Shown one piece after another: positions 8,458-18,070 of a DNA stretch of 64,000 nucleotides. The position numbers were made by a program, and so were the translations under genes. Position 1 is the stretch's first letter. Each line of letters begins with the position of its first letter. Source of the DNA: Neptunicella plasticusilytica (GTDB lineage: Bacteria; Pseudomonadota; Gammaproteobacteria; Enterobacterales; Alteromonadaceae); contig NZ_CP150481.1 in assembly GCF_047922965.1 (NCBI RefSeq), positions 3,968,001-4,032,000 of the forward strand, in the 5' to 3' direction. Under the pieces are notes generated by a model. That model searched no databases, was not told the DNA's origin, and saw only the letters and a list, made by a program, of their open reading frames with translations.

Positions 8458-10806
8458 TTACCCACCAAACAAACGTTGCCAAAAACTTTTCTTTTCTTTC
8501 ACCACCGGCGTGTTGGCAGCACAGCCTTGTTGTGGTGCTTCAAGCCCATCCAGAATCGCTGGTAAATTGATACTGCCTGCACAGGCATTGGCCAGCAGGT
8601 GACCGCTATGCTGATCAAAATGGACGATATTGACGCCGTCTGGCATAGGTCTAATCAGCGATTTAGGATGCTGGCTATGCTGGTAACGGACATACAAGTC
8701 CAATGCGCCGCTAGCGCCGGTTAAATAGGTAGTTTGATTGTCGTCTTTGCCGACCCACACTGTGGTCACCATATTACGATCAAAACCGCTAAACCAGCTG
8801 TCCCGGTAATCATCCGTGGTACCGGTTTTACCCGCCATATTAATACCCGGGAATTCACGTTTTAATCTTTTTGCCGTTCCCTCCCGAGCCACTTTATGCA
8901 ATGCATAATTAACCAGATAAGTCGCTTTGGGATCCAGACGCGTTTCGGCGTAAGACGGATGTTGCCAGATCAGGCGATTATCTGTCGACATAACAGTTAC
9001 CAGCGCATGCAGGGGAATATAGCGCCCTTCATTAGCAATAGTCTGGTACATCTGGTTAACTTGTAACGGACTGAAATTCACCGCGCCTAAGGTCATCGCC
9101 GGATATTCGGCTATCGCATCTTGAATACCTAAACGGTGCAAGGTTTCCGCCACCTGATCCAGCCCTACCTGCATGCCCAGATTAACTGTCGGAATGTTGA
9201 GTGAATGGGATAATGCGGTGATCAGATTGACTTCACCGCGAAATTTTTTGTCGGCATTCAGAGGCTGCCACATTTGTCCGTGAGTACTGCGCATTTTGAG
9301 TGGTTTATCCGGCAGTACTGTCGCCAGATTATACTGTTCATCCTGTTCCAGCGCGGTCAGATACACCGCCGGTTTGATCACCGAGCCCACCGAACGCTTG
9401 GCATCCAGAGCCCGGTTAAAACCGCTAAAACGGGTATCGCGGCTTCCCACAATAGCCCTTAACTCACCACTTTTGATGTCAGTGACCAGCATTGCGCCTT
9501 GTAATTCGGTGATGCCTTTATGCTGTTCCAGAATCGGCAGTCCGCTGCTCAGGGACATTTCCGCGCGCCGTTGGGCTAACGGATCCATAGCGGTAAAGAC
9601 CTTAAGGCCGGATTGAAACAATTCCGGATCGGGTAACACAGCACGTAATTCACGCGTCACTTCATCCATAAAAGCCGGATGTTTACCTTGTGCCAGACGA
9701 GTGTCACTGGCTAATCTCATCGGTTTGACAACCTGCTGTTGATAGGCACTTTTTGTCAACAATTGTGCTTCAAACATCATCCTTAAAATCATATCGCGAC
9801 GCTCAAGCACCCGTTCAGGATGACGGCGAGGATTGTAAAATGACGGGCCTTTGACCATACCAACCAAGGTGGCAATTTCCGCTACATTCAGTTCCGTTAA
9901 CGGCCGATCAAAATAGAAATGACTGGCCAAACCGAAACCGTGCACACCGGTAGCCCCGTTTTGGCCGAGGAACACCTCATTCAAATAGGCTTGCAGGATG
10001 ACATTCTTGCTGTAACGAAGCTCAATTAGCAACGACATCCAGGCTTCATTGATCTTGCGTAATAGGGATTTTTCACGAGTCAGAAAGAAGTTTTTCACCA
10101 GCTGTTGGGTCAGCGTACTGCCGCCCTGCACATTGCGTCCGGCCTTAATGTTAGTGATCAACGCCCGTAAAATAGAAGAAGGCATAATCCCGTGATGAGA
10201 ATAAAAATCCCGATCTTCCACCAGCAATAGAGCCTGCACCAGCGACTTGGGAACATCATCAAGATTAACCAGCATGCGATCTTCATGGTCGGCACTGATA
10301 AGCCGGGTAACCAGCCAGGGTTCCAGCCTGATTTGTTCGATATTAACCCCGGATTGCATATCGGTAATACGTTGAATCTTGCCGCCGCCAAACACGACCT
10401 GAATAAAGCGCTCAGGCTCGCTACCATCGGGGAATTCAAATTCACGACGTACAAAGCTGATACTTTGCCCTTGCTGGATATAATCGCCGCTTTGCCGGAG
10501 TTGTTTTACCGGCCGATACGCCAACAAATTCAGCTCATCCACCAACTCAGCCTGACTGAGTTCCAGCTCGGTATGCAAAACCAGTGGTCGGGCAAAAATC
10601 TGTGCCGGGACTTCCCATTTATTGCCGCTAAAACGTGACTGGATTTGTGCATCAAGATACAGACTATAACCGCCCACCAACGCAACAAATACCAGGGACA
10701 ACTGCCACCAGTGGTGTATCAACCATCTCCACACTCGTTTTAGAAACGACTGTTTAACCGGTTTTTCTGGTTTCTTGTTGCTACGTTTAGTTTTTTTGGG
10801 GGCCAC
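8458..10806 (-). CDS. mrcB: Bifunctional penicillin-binding protein 1B
   Basis: Class A PBP that polymerises and crosslinks peptidoglycan on the outer face of the inner membrane. In order: a very basic cytoplasmic tail, one transmembrane helix (about residues 32-52), a UB2H-like region, a GT51 glycosyltransferase domain (EDRDFYSHHG with the catalytic glutamate, and GGSTLTQQL), and a transpeptidase domain. The transpeptidase motifs are SVIK (SxxK), SLN (SxN) and KTGTT. The start is GTG; an in-frame stop lies six codons upstream and no ATG is nearby. The 782-residue length is normal for PBP1b, and a cysteine pair near the C-terminus resembles other PBP1b proteins. Confidence 0.95.
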   Translation of the reverse strand: MAPKKTKRSNKKPEKPVKQSFLKRVWRWLIHHWWQLSLVFVALVGGYSLYLDAQIQSRFSGNKWEVPAQIFARPLVLHTELELSQAELVDELNLLAYRPVKQLRQSGDYIQQGQSISFVRREFEFPDGSEPERFIQVVFGGGKIQRITDMQSGVNIEQIRLEPWLVTRLISADHEDRMLVNLDDVPKSLVQALLLVEDRDFYSHHGIMPSSILRALITNIKAGRNVQGGSTLTQQLVKNFFLTREKSLLRKINEAWMSLLIELRYSKNVILQAYLNEVFLGQNGATGVHGFGLASHFYFDRPLTELNVAEIATLVGMVKGPSFYNPRRHPERVLERRDMILRMMFEAQLLTKSAYQQQVVKPMRLASDTRLAQGKHPAFMDEVTRELRAVLPDPELFQSGLKVFTAMDPLAQRRAEMSLSSGLPILEQHKGITELQGAMLVTDIKSGELRAIVGSRDTRFSGFNRALDAKRSVGSVIKPAVYLTALEQDEQYNLATVLPDKPLKMRSTHGQMWQPLNADKKFRGEVNLITALSHSLNIPTVNLGMQVGLDQVAETLHRLGIQDAIAEYPAMTLGAVNFSPLQVNQMYQTIANEGRYIPLHALVTVMSTDNRLIWQHPSYAETRLDPKATYLVNYALHKVAREGTAKRLKREFPGINMAGKTGTTDDYRDSWFSGFDRNMVTTVWVGKDDNQTTYLTGASGALDLYVRYQHSQHPKSLIRPMPDGVNIVHFDQHSGHLLANACAGSINLPAILDGLEAPQQGCAANTPVVKEKKSFWQRLFGG

Positions 10807-10941
10807 AGAAAAGTCTTTAGGTTAGGAAATTAAATCTAACGATGTAGATCGTATATGCACAAAAGGCTATGCCCGAATTGTAACGTTTCTGACAATGAAT
10901 TACAGCCTCAACATAGCAATCTTGCTATTCTGGATTTCTGC

Positions 10942-13392
10942 TTACATATATTTTTTGGTTTTGGTTGTTGCCGTTGCATTAGCCGGATCATCCGGCCAGA
11001 AATGTTTGGGATAGCGGCCCTTCATTTCTTTTTGCACTGCTTTATAACTGCCCTGCCAAAAGCCGGCCAGATTACGGGTTTTCTGCAACGGCCGCCGGGC
11101 GGGAGACAACAGTTCGAGCAGGATTGGCAGTTTACCCCCAGCCAGTTTCGGTGTGTCAGTCATGCCGTACAGTTCCTGCATCCGAACCGATAGCGTGACC
11201 TCTGTATCCGGGTGATAGTCGAGCCGGATACTGGTACCGCTGGGCACACTCATGTGGGTCGGAAGCTGTTCATTCAGCTGTTGTTGGCTGGGCCAATCCA
11301 ACATACTTTGCAATATTTGGTAAAAATCCAGTTCACCAAGTTGCTTCCAGCTCGTCACTTTGGTTAAGTAAGGCAGCAACCAATCAGATAAATTATCGGT
11401 TAAGCCAGATTCGCTCATATCGGGCCAATGACTATCACTAATATATTGTTTGGCTAGCCTGACCCGATAGATTAATTGCAGTGCTCTTTCATCCAGGGGC
11501 AAATTCATCACTCCCTTGTTTACAATAACCTCCAGCCAAATCGCATCTAACTGCTGTTGCTCAATATGGCTGGCCGGATGTGCTGACAACAGGATTTCAC
11601 CCAACATTTTGCGCTGCTGAACCAGGATACGCTGCTTTGAATTATCCCACTCACAATAGAGTTTATCGCTAATCAGATGACTGAAGTGTTGTTCAATATC
11701 AGTTTGCTGAATCGGTTCTGCCAAGGTAATGCGCACGTCGCCCTGCTGCTTGTCGGTACTCAACATGGCACCAATCGCAAGCCATTCGTGCTGGCCAACA
11801 GGATCATCAGGGAACACGTCAGCTCCACAACCATTGACCAATAAATATCCCCCATTGGCACGGCGTTTTGCCAGCCATTGCGGGTATCCGTATGCAAGCA
11901 ACAGCGCCGTATCAGTGCGCGGCCAGGTTTTGATCTGGCAACCCAGACGTTGATGCCAATGGCGAATAGTTTGCCAGATTGGCGCAGCGCTATGCTGCTG
12001 CAGATAATCCAGCCTGGATTGTAAAAGTACAGTACCGTGATTGGGTAGTGGATCCTTGCTTTCCAGCAAGCTGACCAAGGTTGCCGCCAGACTCTGATGG
12101 CTAGAACTCATCAATTGGCTTTTGACCAATATACTGGCATTGCAAGGATGCCCCCCCATTGCATGCAGTGCTTTACCTCGTACAGTGAGTTTTCCTTGAG
12201 AATCGAGCGCATCGAGTTCACGCAATAATGCCAAGGCCTGGTTAACCTGAGCAATCGATGGCTGGTCGATTAATCCCAACTGTGTAATATCACTGCCCCA
12301 TACGGCGGCCTCAAGCACAAAAGACGTCAAATCGGTGTTCAATATTTCCGGCGTGCTGTGTGATGACAATCTGTCTTGCTGTTCACGGCTCCACAAACGA
12401 TAGCAGGCTCCGGCAGACAAACGTCCCGCTCGACCTGCTCGCTGGGTCGCGGATGATTGGGAAATTCGCTGCGTAACCAGTTGGGTAATCCCCCGCGTTA
12501 ACTGGAACAGCGCTTTTTTCTCGATACCGCTGTCGATCACCACTTCGATTCCATCAATCGTTAAACTGGTTTCGGCAATATTAGTGGCCAGTACAATTTT
12601 TCGCTGACCAGCAGGACAGGTCGAAATCGCCTGCATCTGTTGCGCTTTGGACAATTCCCCATACAAACAATACAAATGTGTATCCGACCCGATAAATGCT
12701 CTGACTGCCTGCTCGGTATGGCGGATATCGGCGGCACCGGGCAAAAAAACCAGTATGCTGCCGCTGTGAGTTTGCAATACCTGCTGAATAACGCGAGACA
12801 TTTTTAACGATAATGGCTGGCTCGACGTATCCGGCACGTATTTAATCTCTACCGGATAACTGCGCCCTTCACATTGCAATAACACCGATGCCGGTAACAG
12901 TTCTTGCAATGAATGTGTATCCAGCGTGGCTGACATCACTAATAATCGCAGATCATCACGCAGCGCCTGCTGCACTTCCAAACACAACGCAAGCGAGAAA
13001 TCGGCATAGATGCTGCGTTCATGAAACTCGTCAAAGATAACCAAACCTATTTCTGGAAGCTCAGGCTCGCTTTGCAACATTCGCAATAAAATGCCTTCGG
13101 TGACAATTTCCAGACGAGTGCCGGCGCTGGTTTTGTTCTCCCCCCGAATACGGTAACCCACAGTTTGCCCTACCGATTCACCAAGCTGTTCTGCCAGATA
13201 AGCAGCGATACTGCGCACTGCAATACGCCGGGGTTGCAACATAATAATTTTTCTACCCCGAAATTGTTGCAGTTGCAGTAAATGCAACGGCAAACAAGTG
13301 GATTTACCGGCACCGGGCGGAGCCACCAGAATCACGTCCTGCTGAATAATATGTTGTTTAAGCTGTGGCCAGATTTGCTCAACGGGTAACAA
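10942..13392 (-). CDS. hrpB: ATP-dependent RNA helicase HrpB
   Basis: DEAH/RHA-type helicase of 816 residues. Motifs in order are APPGAGKST (Walker A), DEFHER (motif II), SATL (III), ATNIAETSLTIDG (V) and QRAGRAGR (VI), followed by the HA2 and HrpB-specific C-terminal regions. HrpB proteins are widespread in gammaproteobacteria, but their cellular RNA target is not well established. The start appears to be TTG 13392 (MLPVEQIWPQ): an in-frame stop lies two codons upstream, and the next usable codon would remove sequence leading into Walker A. It lies upstream of mrcB on the same strand across a gap of about 135 bp, so co-transcription is possible but not shown. Confidence 0.94.
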   Translation of the reverse strand: MLPVEQIWPQLKQHIIQQDVILVAPPGAGKSTCLPLHLLQLQQFRGRKIIMLQPRRIAVRSIAAYLAEQLGESVGQTVGYRIRGENKTSAGTRLEIVTEGILLRMLQSEPELPEIGLVIFDEFHERSIYADFSLALCLEVQQALRDDLRLLVMSATLDTHSLQELLPASVLLQCEGRSYPVEIKYVPDTSSQPLSLKMSRVIQQVLQTHSGSILVFLPGAADIRHTEQAVRAFIGSDTHLYCLYGELSKAQQMQAISTCPAGQRKIVLATNIAETSLTIDGIEVVIDSGIEKKALFQLTRGITQLVTQRISQSSATQRAGRAGRLSAGACYRLWSREQQDRLSSHSTPEILNTDLTSFVLEAAVWGSDITQLGLIDQPSIAQVNQALALLRELDALDSQGKLTVRGKALHAMGGHPCNASILVKSQLMSSSHQSLAATLVSLLESKDPLPNHGTVLLQSRLDYLQQHSAAPIWQTIRHWHQRLGCQIKTWPRTDTALLLAYGYPQWLAKRRANGGYLLVNGCGADVFPDDPVGQHEWLAIGAMLSTDKQQGDVRITLAEPIQQTDIEQHFSHLISDKLYCEWDNSKQRILVQQRKMLGEILLSAHPASHIEQQQLDAIWLEVIVNKGVMNLPLDERALQLIYRVRLAKQYISDSHWPDMSESGLTDNLSDWLLPYLTKVTSWKQLGELDFYQILQSMLDWPSQQQLNEQLPTHMSVPSGTSIRLDYHPDTEVTLSVRMQELYGMTDTPKLAGGKLPILLELLSPARRPLQKTRNLAGFWQGSYKAVQKEMKGRYPKHFWPDDPANATATTKTKKYM

Positions 13393-13570
13393 GGTTTATT
13401 TCTACTTAGCTATTTCAGATCTGCGGATCATATCATCAGAATGGCTGTTGCCACTCAATTCAGCACAAACTGCAACAAACACGTGGTGTTAAAGCCAGGG
13501 TCTGTTAAGTTGGCACATTATTCGCTTATTTTTGAATCATAAAGGCACATTCGGGAATCAATATACAGCC

Positions 13571-14170
13571 ATGCAACAATTCATCAAAGCGACCGTTTTA
13601 TTACTGCTACCTCTGGCCATGTGCGGGTGTAACACGCTGATGTTTAGCAGTAATGACAAAATTTGTTTCAGTGATGAGGGGGAAACTTATGCTTGCCAAA
13701 ACAAGGCTGCTCAATCGACTCATGATCCACTGAAAACCATGCCAGTTTCAGGATCTCAGCAGGTTGCCAACAGGTTTCAGACGCCTGATCACTTCGTTTC
13801 GCTGAACGAGTATGTCAAACAGTTGGCAGTCAACTTACATGATCAACTTGGTGAGCAAAAAATCAGCCAGCCGGTTTTAATCAGCGAGCTGAATTCGGCT
13901 CTGCCCGTATCGGCAGAATCAAGCCGCCTTATCCAACAACTGAAAGTTATGCTAACGACCGAGCTGGCCAAAATGGGATTACCCGTCTACGGTAGTGACA
14001 TTGCCTCCGCTTATCGTCACGAATCCACTGTCGGCTATGAATTGCAAACTAGCCTGCTTTCCTATCGAGATGCCATTCGCATCGATATATCGCTTGTGGA
14101 CCTGCACAATCAGGCAAGTGTGTCGTCTGCCAGTACTGAAGTGCCGGCATTTATTTACGCAAAACTATAA
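13571..14170 (+). CDS. FlgO-domain lipoprotein, first of three
   Basis: About 200 residues. A hydrophobic N-terminal signal ends near LAMCGCN, probably a lipoprotein signal although the lipobox is not canonical. The mature part has the LNEYVKQLAVNLHDQL...PVLISELNSALPV pattern of the FlgO domain. In Vibrio, FlgO is an outer-membrane lipoprotein linked to the flagellar H ring. I prefer ATG 13571 over the upstream in-frame TTG (13532), because it places the signal peptide at the very N-terminus. Two further genes with the same domain follow on the same strand, and no flagellar gene is visible around them. Confidence 0.7.
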   Translation: MQQFIKATVLLLLPLAMCGCNTLMFSSNDKICFSDEGETYACQNKAAQSTHDPLKTMPVSGSQQVANRFQTPDHFVSLNEYVKQLAVNLHDQLGEQKISQPVLISELNSALPVSAESSRLIQQLKVMLTTELAKMGLPVYGSDIASAYRHESTVGYELQTSLLSYRDAIRIDISLVDLHNQASVSSASTEVPAFIYAKL

Positions 14171-14233
14171 CGCATAAAAACGGCACTGAATTTGCACTTA
14201 TCCAAATATGTTATCGATTTATCTGGCAATACT

Positions 14234-14842
14234 ATGACTAGAAAGCTTACATGCGGGATCAGTATTCTGTTGTTCCATTTTTTGCTGGCGGGATGTGCAA
14301 CCGCTCCTGATGCAGAGGATACAGACAACAGCACTCGCAGCGACGTCATGCCGCCCACCAACAATATTCATTTTCATACCGAGCAATTAGCCCGTCAATT
14401 ATTTGATACTATCCAGCACTTGCCGTCAAAAGCGCCTGTTGCTGTGGGCACAATCTTGCCGGTTGAACTGGAAAATGGCAACGCCTTGCCTGATGACGCC
14501 TCATTCGGTCGGCAGCTTCAGGAGAGTCTGGTCACACTTGCCACCCAGGCGGGTCTGACGGTAGTCGAATTCAAAACCACTGACAGCATAGAGCTAAAAC
14601 AAAACAGGGATATTATGTTGTCCAGAATGATAGAGCAGCTGGATAAAAATATTGATGTGAAGTACTTCCTGACCGGAACCTACTCGCAGCAGGAAACTCA
14701 GTATGTGGTTAATCTTCGACTAATTGATGTATCCAGCAAACAGATATTGGCCGCCGCAACAGACTACGTTCCTGCCAATGTCGGCTGGCATTCGGGTAAT
14801 GTCATGCTGCAAAACCAGAAACTGTATCGCAAGGCGTACTAG
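14234..14842 (+). CDS. FlgO-domain lipoprotein, second of three
   Basis: About 202 residues starting at ATG 14234 (MTRKLTCGIS), with a canonical lipobox LLAGC near residue 20. The mature protein contains HTEQLARQLFDTI, APVAVGTILPVE, and a DVKYFLTGTYSQQ... VNLRLIDVSSKQIL pattern, the usual FlgO-domain layout of a helix, a beta-strand and a final ligand-like strand pair. It lies 63 bp after the first lipoprotein and 9 bp before the third, so the three are likely one operon. The sequences differ enough between copies to rule out a recent duplication. Confidence 0.72.
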   Translation: MTRKLTCGISILLFHFLLAGCATAPDAEDTDNSTRSDVMPPTNNIHFHTEQLARQLFDTIQHLPSKAPVAVGTILPVELENGNALPDDASFGRQLQESLVTLATQAGLTVVEFKTTDSIELKQNRDIMLSRMIEQLDKNIDVKYFLTGTYSQQETQYVVNLRLIDVSSKQILAAATDYVPANVGWHSGNVMLQNQKLYRKAY

Positions 14843-14851
14843 GAGCAAAAC

Positions 14852-15559
14852 ATGAATAATAGGCTGAGTGCTTTGACGGCGTTGTTGTTATTACAAGGAT
14901 GCCAAAGCCTGGAAAACTTCGCCCATCAGCTAACTGACAGTGATGCCAAGCCTGACGCAGAAGTATATGCGGAAACAGAGTCACCCCATTCTTCGCCATT
15001 GACCGCCAGCAACCGCTTCCAGCAAGACTACAACGGCAAATTCAGCAATTCACATAACGCATTGTCCAGCCAGGTGATCCCGGCAAACCTGAATATCAAC
15101 ACCTATACGAGTGGCATCGCACAACAGCTTATCGGTAACTTGCAATATGTGAACACCACCACCCCCGTTGCGATTACCAGCTTTGTATTTCTGGACAGCG
15201 ATTACACCCAGTCAAGCTTGTTGGGCAATCAACTGGCTGAAGGGTTAGTACACGAAATGCACAAGTTTGGTATTCCGGTAATCGATTTTAAAGCCACAGA
15301 TTATATCCGTGTCACTGAGCAGGGTGATTTTAACCTGAGTAAAGACTATACCGAACTGGCGCCTGATCTGCCGATTAAGTATGTAGTGGCTGGCACGGTA
15401 GTGAAACATAAGGACGGATATCTGGTTAACGCCCGCATCATTGGTTTGCGTTCCAAAGCCGTTGTCGCTTCGGCTCAAAGTTTTTTACCCAGAAACATAG
15501 TCGATAGTTTGCAAAAGAGCAGTGATGAAAGTACAAGAATGAGTTTGGTCAAAGGATAG
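14852..15559 (+). CDS. FlgO-domain lipoprotein, third of three
   Basis: A 235-residue lipoprotein (lipobox LLLQGC near residue 16) preceded by an AGGAGC ribosome binding site that overlaps the end of the previous gene. An extended, polar linker (about residues 20-85) separates the lipid anchor from the FlgO domain, which shows TSGIAQQLIGNLQ, PVAITSFVFLDSD, FGIPVIDFKATDYI and LPIKYVVAGTVVKHK. This is the best match of the three to Vibrio FlgO as I remember it. The longer linker suggests it reaches further from the membrane than its two neighbours. Confidence 0.75.
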   Translation: MNNRLSALTALLLLQGCQSLENFAHQLTDSDAKPDAEVYAETESPHSSPLTASNRFQQDYNGKFSNSHNALSSQVIPANLNINTYTSGIAQQLIGNLQYVNTTTPVAITSFVFLDSDYTQSSLLGNQLAEGLVHEMHKFGIPVIDFKATDYIRVTEQGDFNLSKDYTELAPDLPIKYVVAGTVVKHKDGYLVNARIIGLRSKAVVASAQSFLPRNIVDSLQKSSDESTRMSLVKG

Positions 15560-15604
15560 CGTTGACCTCGAATATTGCCGGTTAAGGCACAATGGAGGTA
15601 TTTG

Positions 15605-16126
15605 ATGCGTTGCTTTTTTGCACTGGAGCCGGATAGCCAGACCAAATTGGCCATTGATCAATGGCGCAATCGGTACTTACCAGTCATTCCCAATCCGGTA
15701 CCAGTAACCAACTTTCATATTACCCTGGCATTTCTGGGTCAACTCACTCCCTCGCAACTGTCGGTACTGAATCAGGCAATGGACGAATTAGACAGCCAGC
15801 CGGCTTGTTCAATAATACTCAATCAATTGGGGTATTGGCCGAAGCCGAAAGCGTTGTGGTTAGGCACATCACAAATTGACGAGGCGTTGTCCAATCTTGC
15901 GGAACACCTGGCGCGTACAGCACGACGCTGCCATATCAATATACAAAAAAGGTCTTATCTACCGCATCTAACCCTTTATCGAAAATGCCAGCAGAATCCT
16001 CCTGCTGCTCTGGTTGACCCTCAATTCCACTGCCGGTTTAACCAGTTTCATCTATTTGAATCAGTATCAACCCAACATGGCGTAAGTTATCAGCGTCGCA
16101 ACAGCTGGGCACTGTATACCCATTAG
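15605..16126 (+). CDS. thpR: RNA 2',3'-cyclic phosphodiesterase (2H family)
   Basis: A 173-residue member of the 2H phosphoesterase family (formerly 2'-5' RNA ligase, LigT). It hydrolyses RNA 2',3'-cyclic phosphates to 2'-phosphates. Both HxT signature motifs are present: FHITLAF near residue 38 and PHLTLYR near residue 128. ATG 15605 has a GGAGG ribosome binding site at 15593-15597, so I reject the longer in-frame start at 15575. Its stop codon overlaps the stop region of the convergent chemoreceptor gene by 4 bases. Confidence 0.87.
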   Translation: MRCFFALEPDSQTKLAIDQWRNRYLPVIPNPVPVTNFHITLAFLGQLTPSQLSVLNQAMDELDSQPACSIILNQLGYWPKPKALWLGTSQIDEALSNLAEHLARTARRCHINIQKRSYLPHLTLYRKCQQNPPAALVDPQFHCRFNQFHLFESVSTQHGVSYQRRNSWALYTH

Positions 16127-17802
16127 ACCTTAAACTGATCGACAATGCCTTGCAGCTCCACCGCCATGCGGGTGAGCTCATCTGTGGCAGTAGCGGTTTC
16201 TTCTGCGCCCTCGGCAGTCTGATTGGACATTTCATTGAGTCGGGCAATATTGCTATTAATTTCCTCTGCCACCGCGCCTTGCTCGGTCGCCGCACTAGCG
16301 ATATGGCTAGCATTCTGGTTAATTTTGTCCACCGCCTGGGCAATAGTGTCCAATGCCTGCCCGGTGTCCACCGAAAATTCAACCGCTGCCTTGGCTTCAT
16401 CCTGACTCTTTTGCATAACACTGACGGCCTGTTGCGAGCCAGCCTGCAATTTTTCAATCATGCTATTAATTTCGTCGGTGGATTTCTGCGTTCGGCTGGC
16501 CAATGTCCTCACCTCGTCAGCGACCACGGCAAAACCTCGTCCTTGCTCTCCAGCTCTGGCCGCCTCGATTGCCGCGTTCAGCGCCAGTAAGTTGGTTTGA
16601 TCCGCAATGCCCTTGATCACTTCCAGCACAGTACTAATAGTTTCAGACTGTTTGCCGACATCGTTGATCGTCTGTGCCGACATTTCTACCTGCTTGGCCA
16701 AACGGTTAATCTGCTCAATCCCCTGCTTGACTATATCAGCGCCTTTATTGGTGGCGTCAGTGGCCTCATAGGCTGCTTGAGCTGTCAAATTAACGCTTTC
16801 GGCCACTTGCTGTGCTGTTGTTGACATTTGGTTGATAGCGGCCGCTATCATTGAGGTTTCTTGATGTTGAGAATCGATAATTTGACTGGTTTGTCGGGTA
16901 ACTACCGACATTTCTTCTGACGCTGCCGAGAGTTGTGAGGTGGTGCCGGATATTTGTCCTAACATATCCAGTAATTTTAAACGCATACCGTTCATGGCCG
17001 CCTTCAGCTCGCCAATTTCATCCGAGCTGTCCACCACAATTTCCTGACTCAAGTCGCCTGAAGCGGTAACAATAGTCTGACGTATGGCGGCGATAATCAT
17101 ATTGGTAATATACAGACTTAACGACATACCAAAAATAACGCTGATTACCACCACAACAAGCATCACAACGACCGAACTGGATTCATGCTCATGGGCAATA
17201 TCGACGCTCTCCAGGGTATAAGCTTCCATTTCTGCCAATAGCCCATCCAGAGTCTGATCAATATCATCTGCTTCGCCTTCAACCTGCAAGGCCAGCTGTT
17301 CAGCATCCGTTAACTGATTCTGACGATAATATTCAAACACCTGGCGTGCTTGCTCCACCAACTTGTTATGGTTTGCCTCTACTTTTTTTAATCCGTTTAG
17401 TATCCGCTCAAGAGTCCCAGCGGTTCCGTCATCAACTTGCCGTAATGATTGTTGTACCAAATCTTCCGCTTGCTTTAACACTTTAACGACATTGCTATCT
17501 GAACGACTAAAAGCTTTTCTGGCGGTATCAAACTGGTTATCAGCACCTTTCACTTGTTGCATAATAGCGCCGTAATGGGTGGCTCTTTCAAACAATATAA
17601 CCTGTTCCAGCTGCTCAACTGTAACCATCATTAACAACTCTGTCAGCTTGATATTTTGCTCGGCAATTTTTTCCAGTTCGTTGCCTATTTTCGTCATGGA
17701 ATAGATGGCATAGGCGCTGCTTAATATCAGCAACAGATTTAATATACTAACAATCCCCAGAAGTTTTTTTCGTAGCGACAAGTTATTTATAAATTGGCTC
17801 AT
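16123..17802 (-). CDS. Methyl-accepting chemotaxis protein
   Basis: A 559-residue transmembrane chemoreceptor. TM1 lies just after the N-terminus (KLLGIVSILNLLLILSSAYA). A mainly helical periplasmic domain of about 150 residues follows, then TM2 (VVVMLVVVVISVIFGMSL), a HAMP segment and the cytoplasmic signalling domain. The signalling tip is the highly conserved AARAGEQGRGFAVVADEVR hairpin that binds CheA/CheW. The helical ligand domain resembles the four-helix-bundle class, so no ligand can be named. I start at ATG 17802; an in-frame TTG at 17826 is less likely. No che genes are nearby, so this is a stand-alone receptor gene. Confidence 0.93.
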   Translation of the reverse strand: MSQFINNLSLRKKLLGIVSILNLLLILSSAYAIYSMTKIGNELEKIAEQNIKLTELLMMVTVEQLEQVILFERATHYGAIMQQVKGADNQFDTARKAFSRSDSNVVKVLKQAEDLVQQSLRQVDDGTAGTLERILNGLKKVEANHNKLVEQARQVFEYYRQNQLTDAEQLALQVEGEADDIDQTLDGLLAEMEAYTLESVDIAHEHESSSVVVMLVVVVISVIFGMSLSLYITNMIIAAIRQTIVTASGDLSQEIVVDSSDEIGELKAAMNGMRLKLLDMLGQISGTTSQLSAASEEMSVVTRQTSQIIDSQHQETSMIAAAINQMSTTAQQVAESVNLTAQAAYEATDATNKGADIVKQGIEQINRLAKQVEMSAQTINDVGKQSETISTVLEVIKGIADQTNLLALNAAIEAARAGEQGRGFAVVADEVRTLASRTQKSTDEINSMIEKLQAGSQQAVSVMQKSQDEAKAAVEFSVDTGQALDTIAQAVDKINQNASHIASAATEQGAVAEEINSNIARLNEMSNQTAEGAEETATATDELTRMAVELQGIVDQFKV

Positions 17803-18070
17803 AGTGCACTCGTTATTTGTCAGCAATGCTATTTTAACGGCTAGATAAGCGTGAAACTGAATGCCAGTTCAACTTAAGTTCCCACCCAATCATCCCATAA
17901 ATGACTAATAAAGAAACAATTTATCGCTAATTTGCTTCCGGATAGCGAATTAGAAGAATGGGTGATAATTATCTCTTTCGTCACGCCATACCTACACTTG
18001 AAATAATGCCAATTGCGGCAGGCTAGAAACCCGGCAAAATAGCGGGGGTTAACTAATTTCGGAGAAAATC

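Noticed and set aside
10855..11193. Plus-strand frame over the end of hrpB
   Set aside because: It overlaps the conserved C-terminal part of HrpB and shows no domain or RBS.
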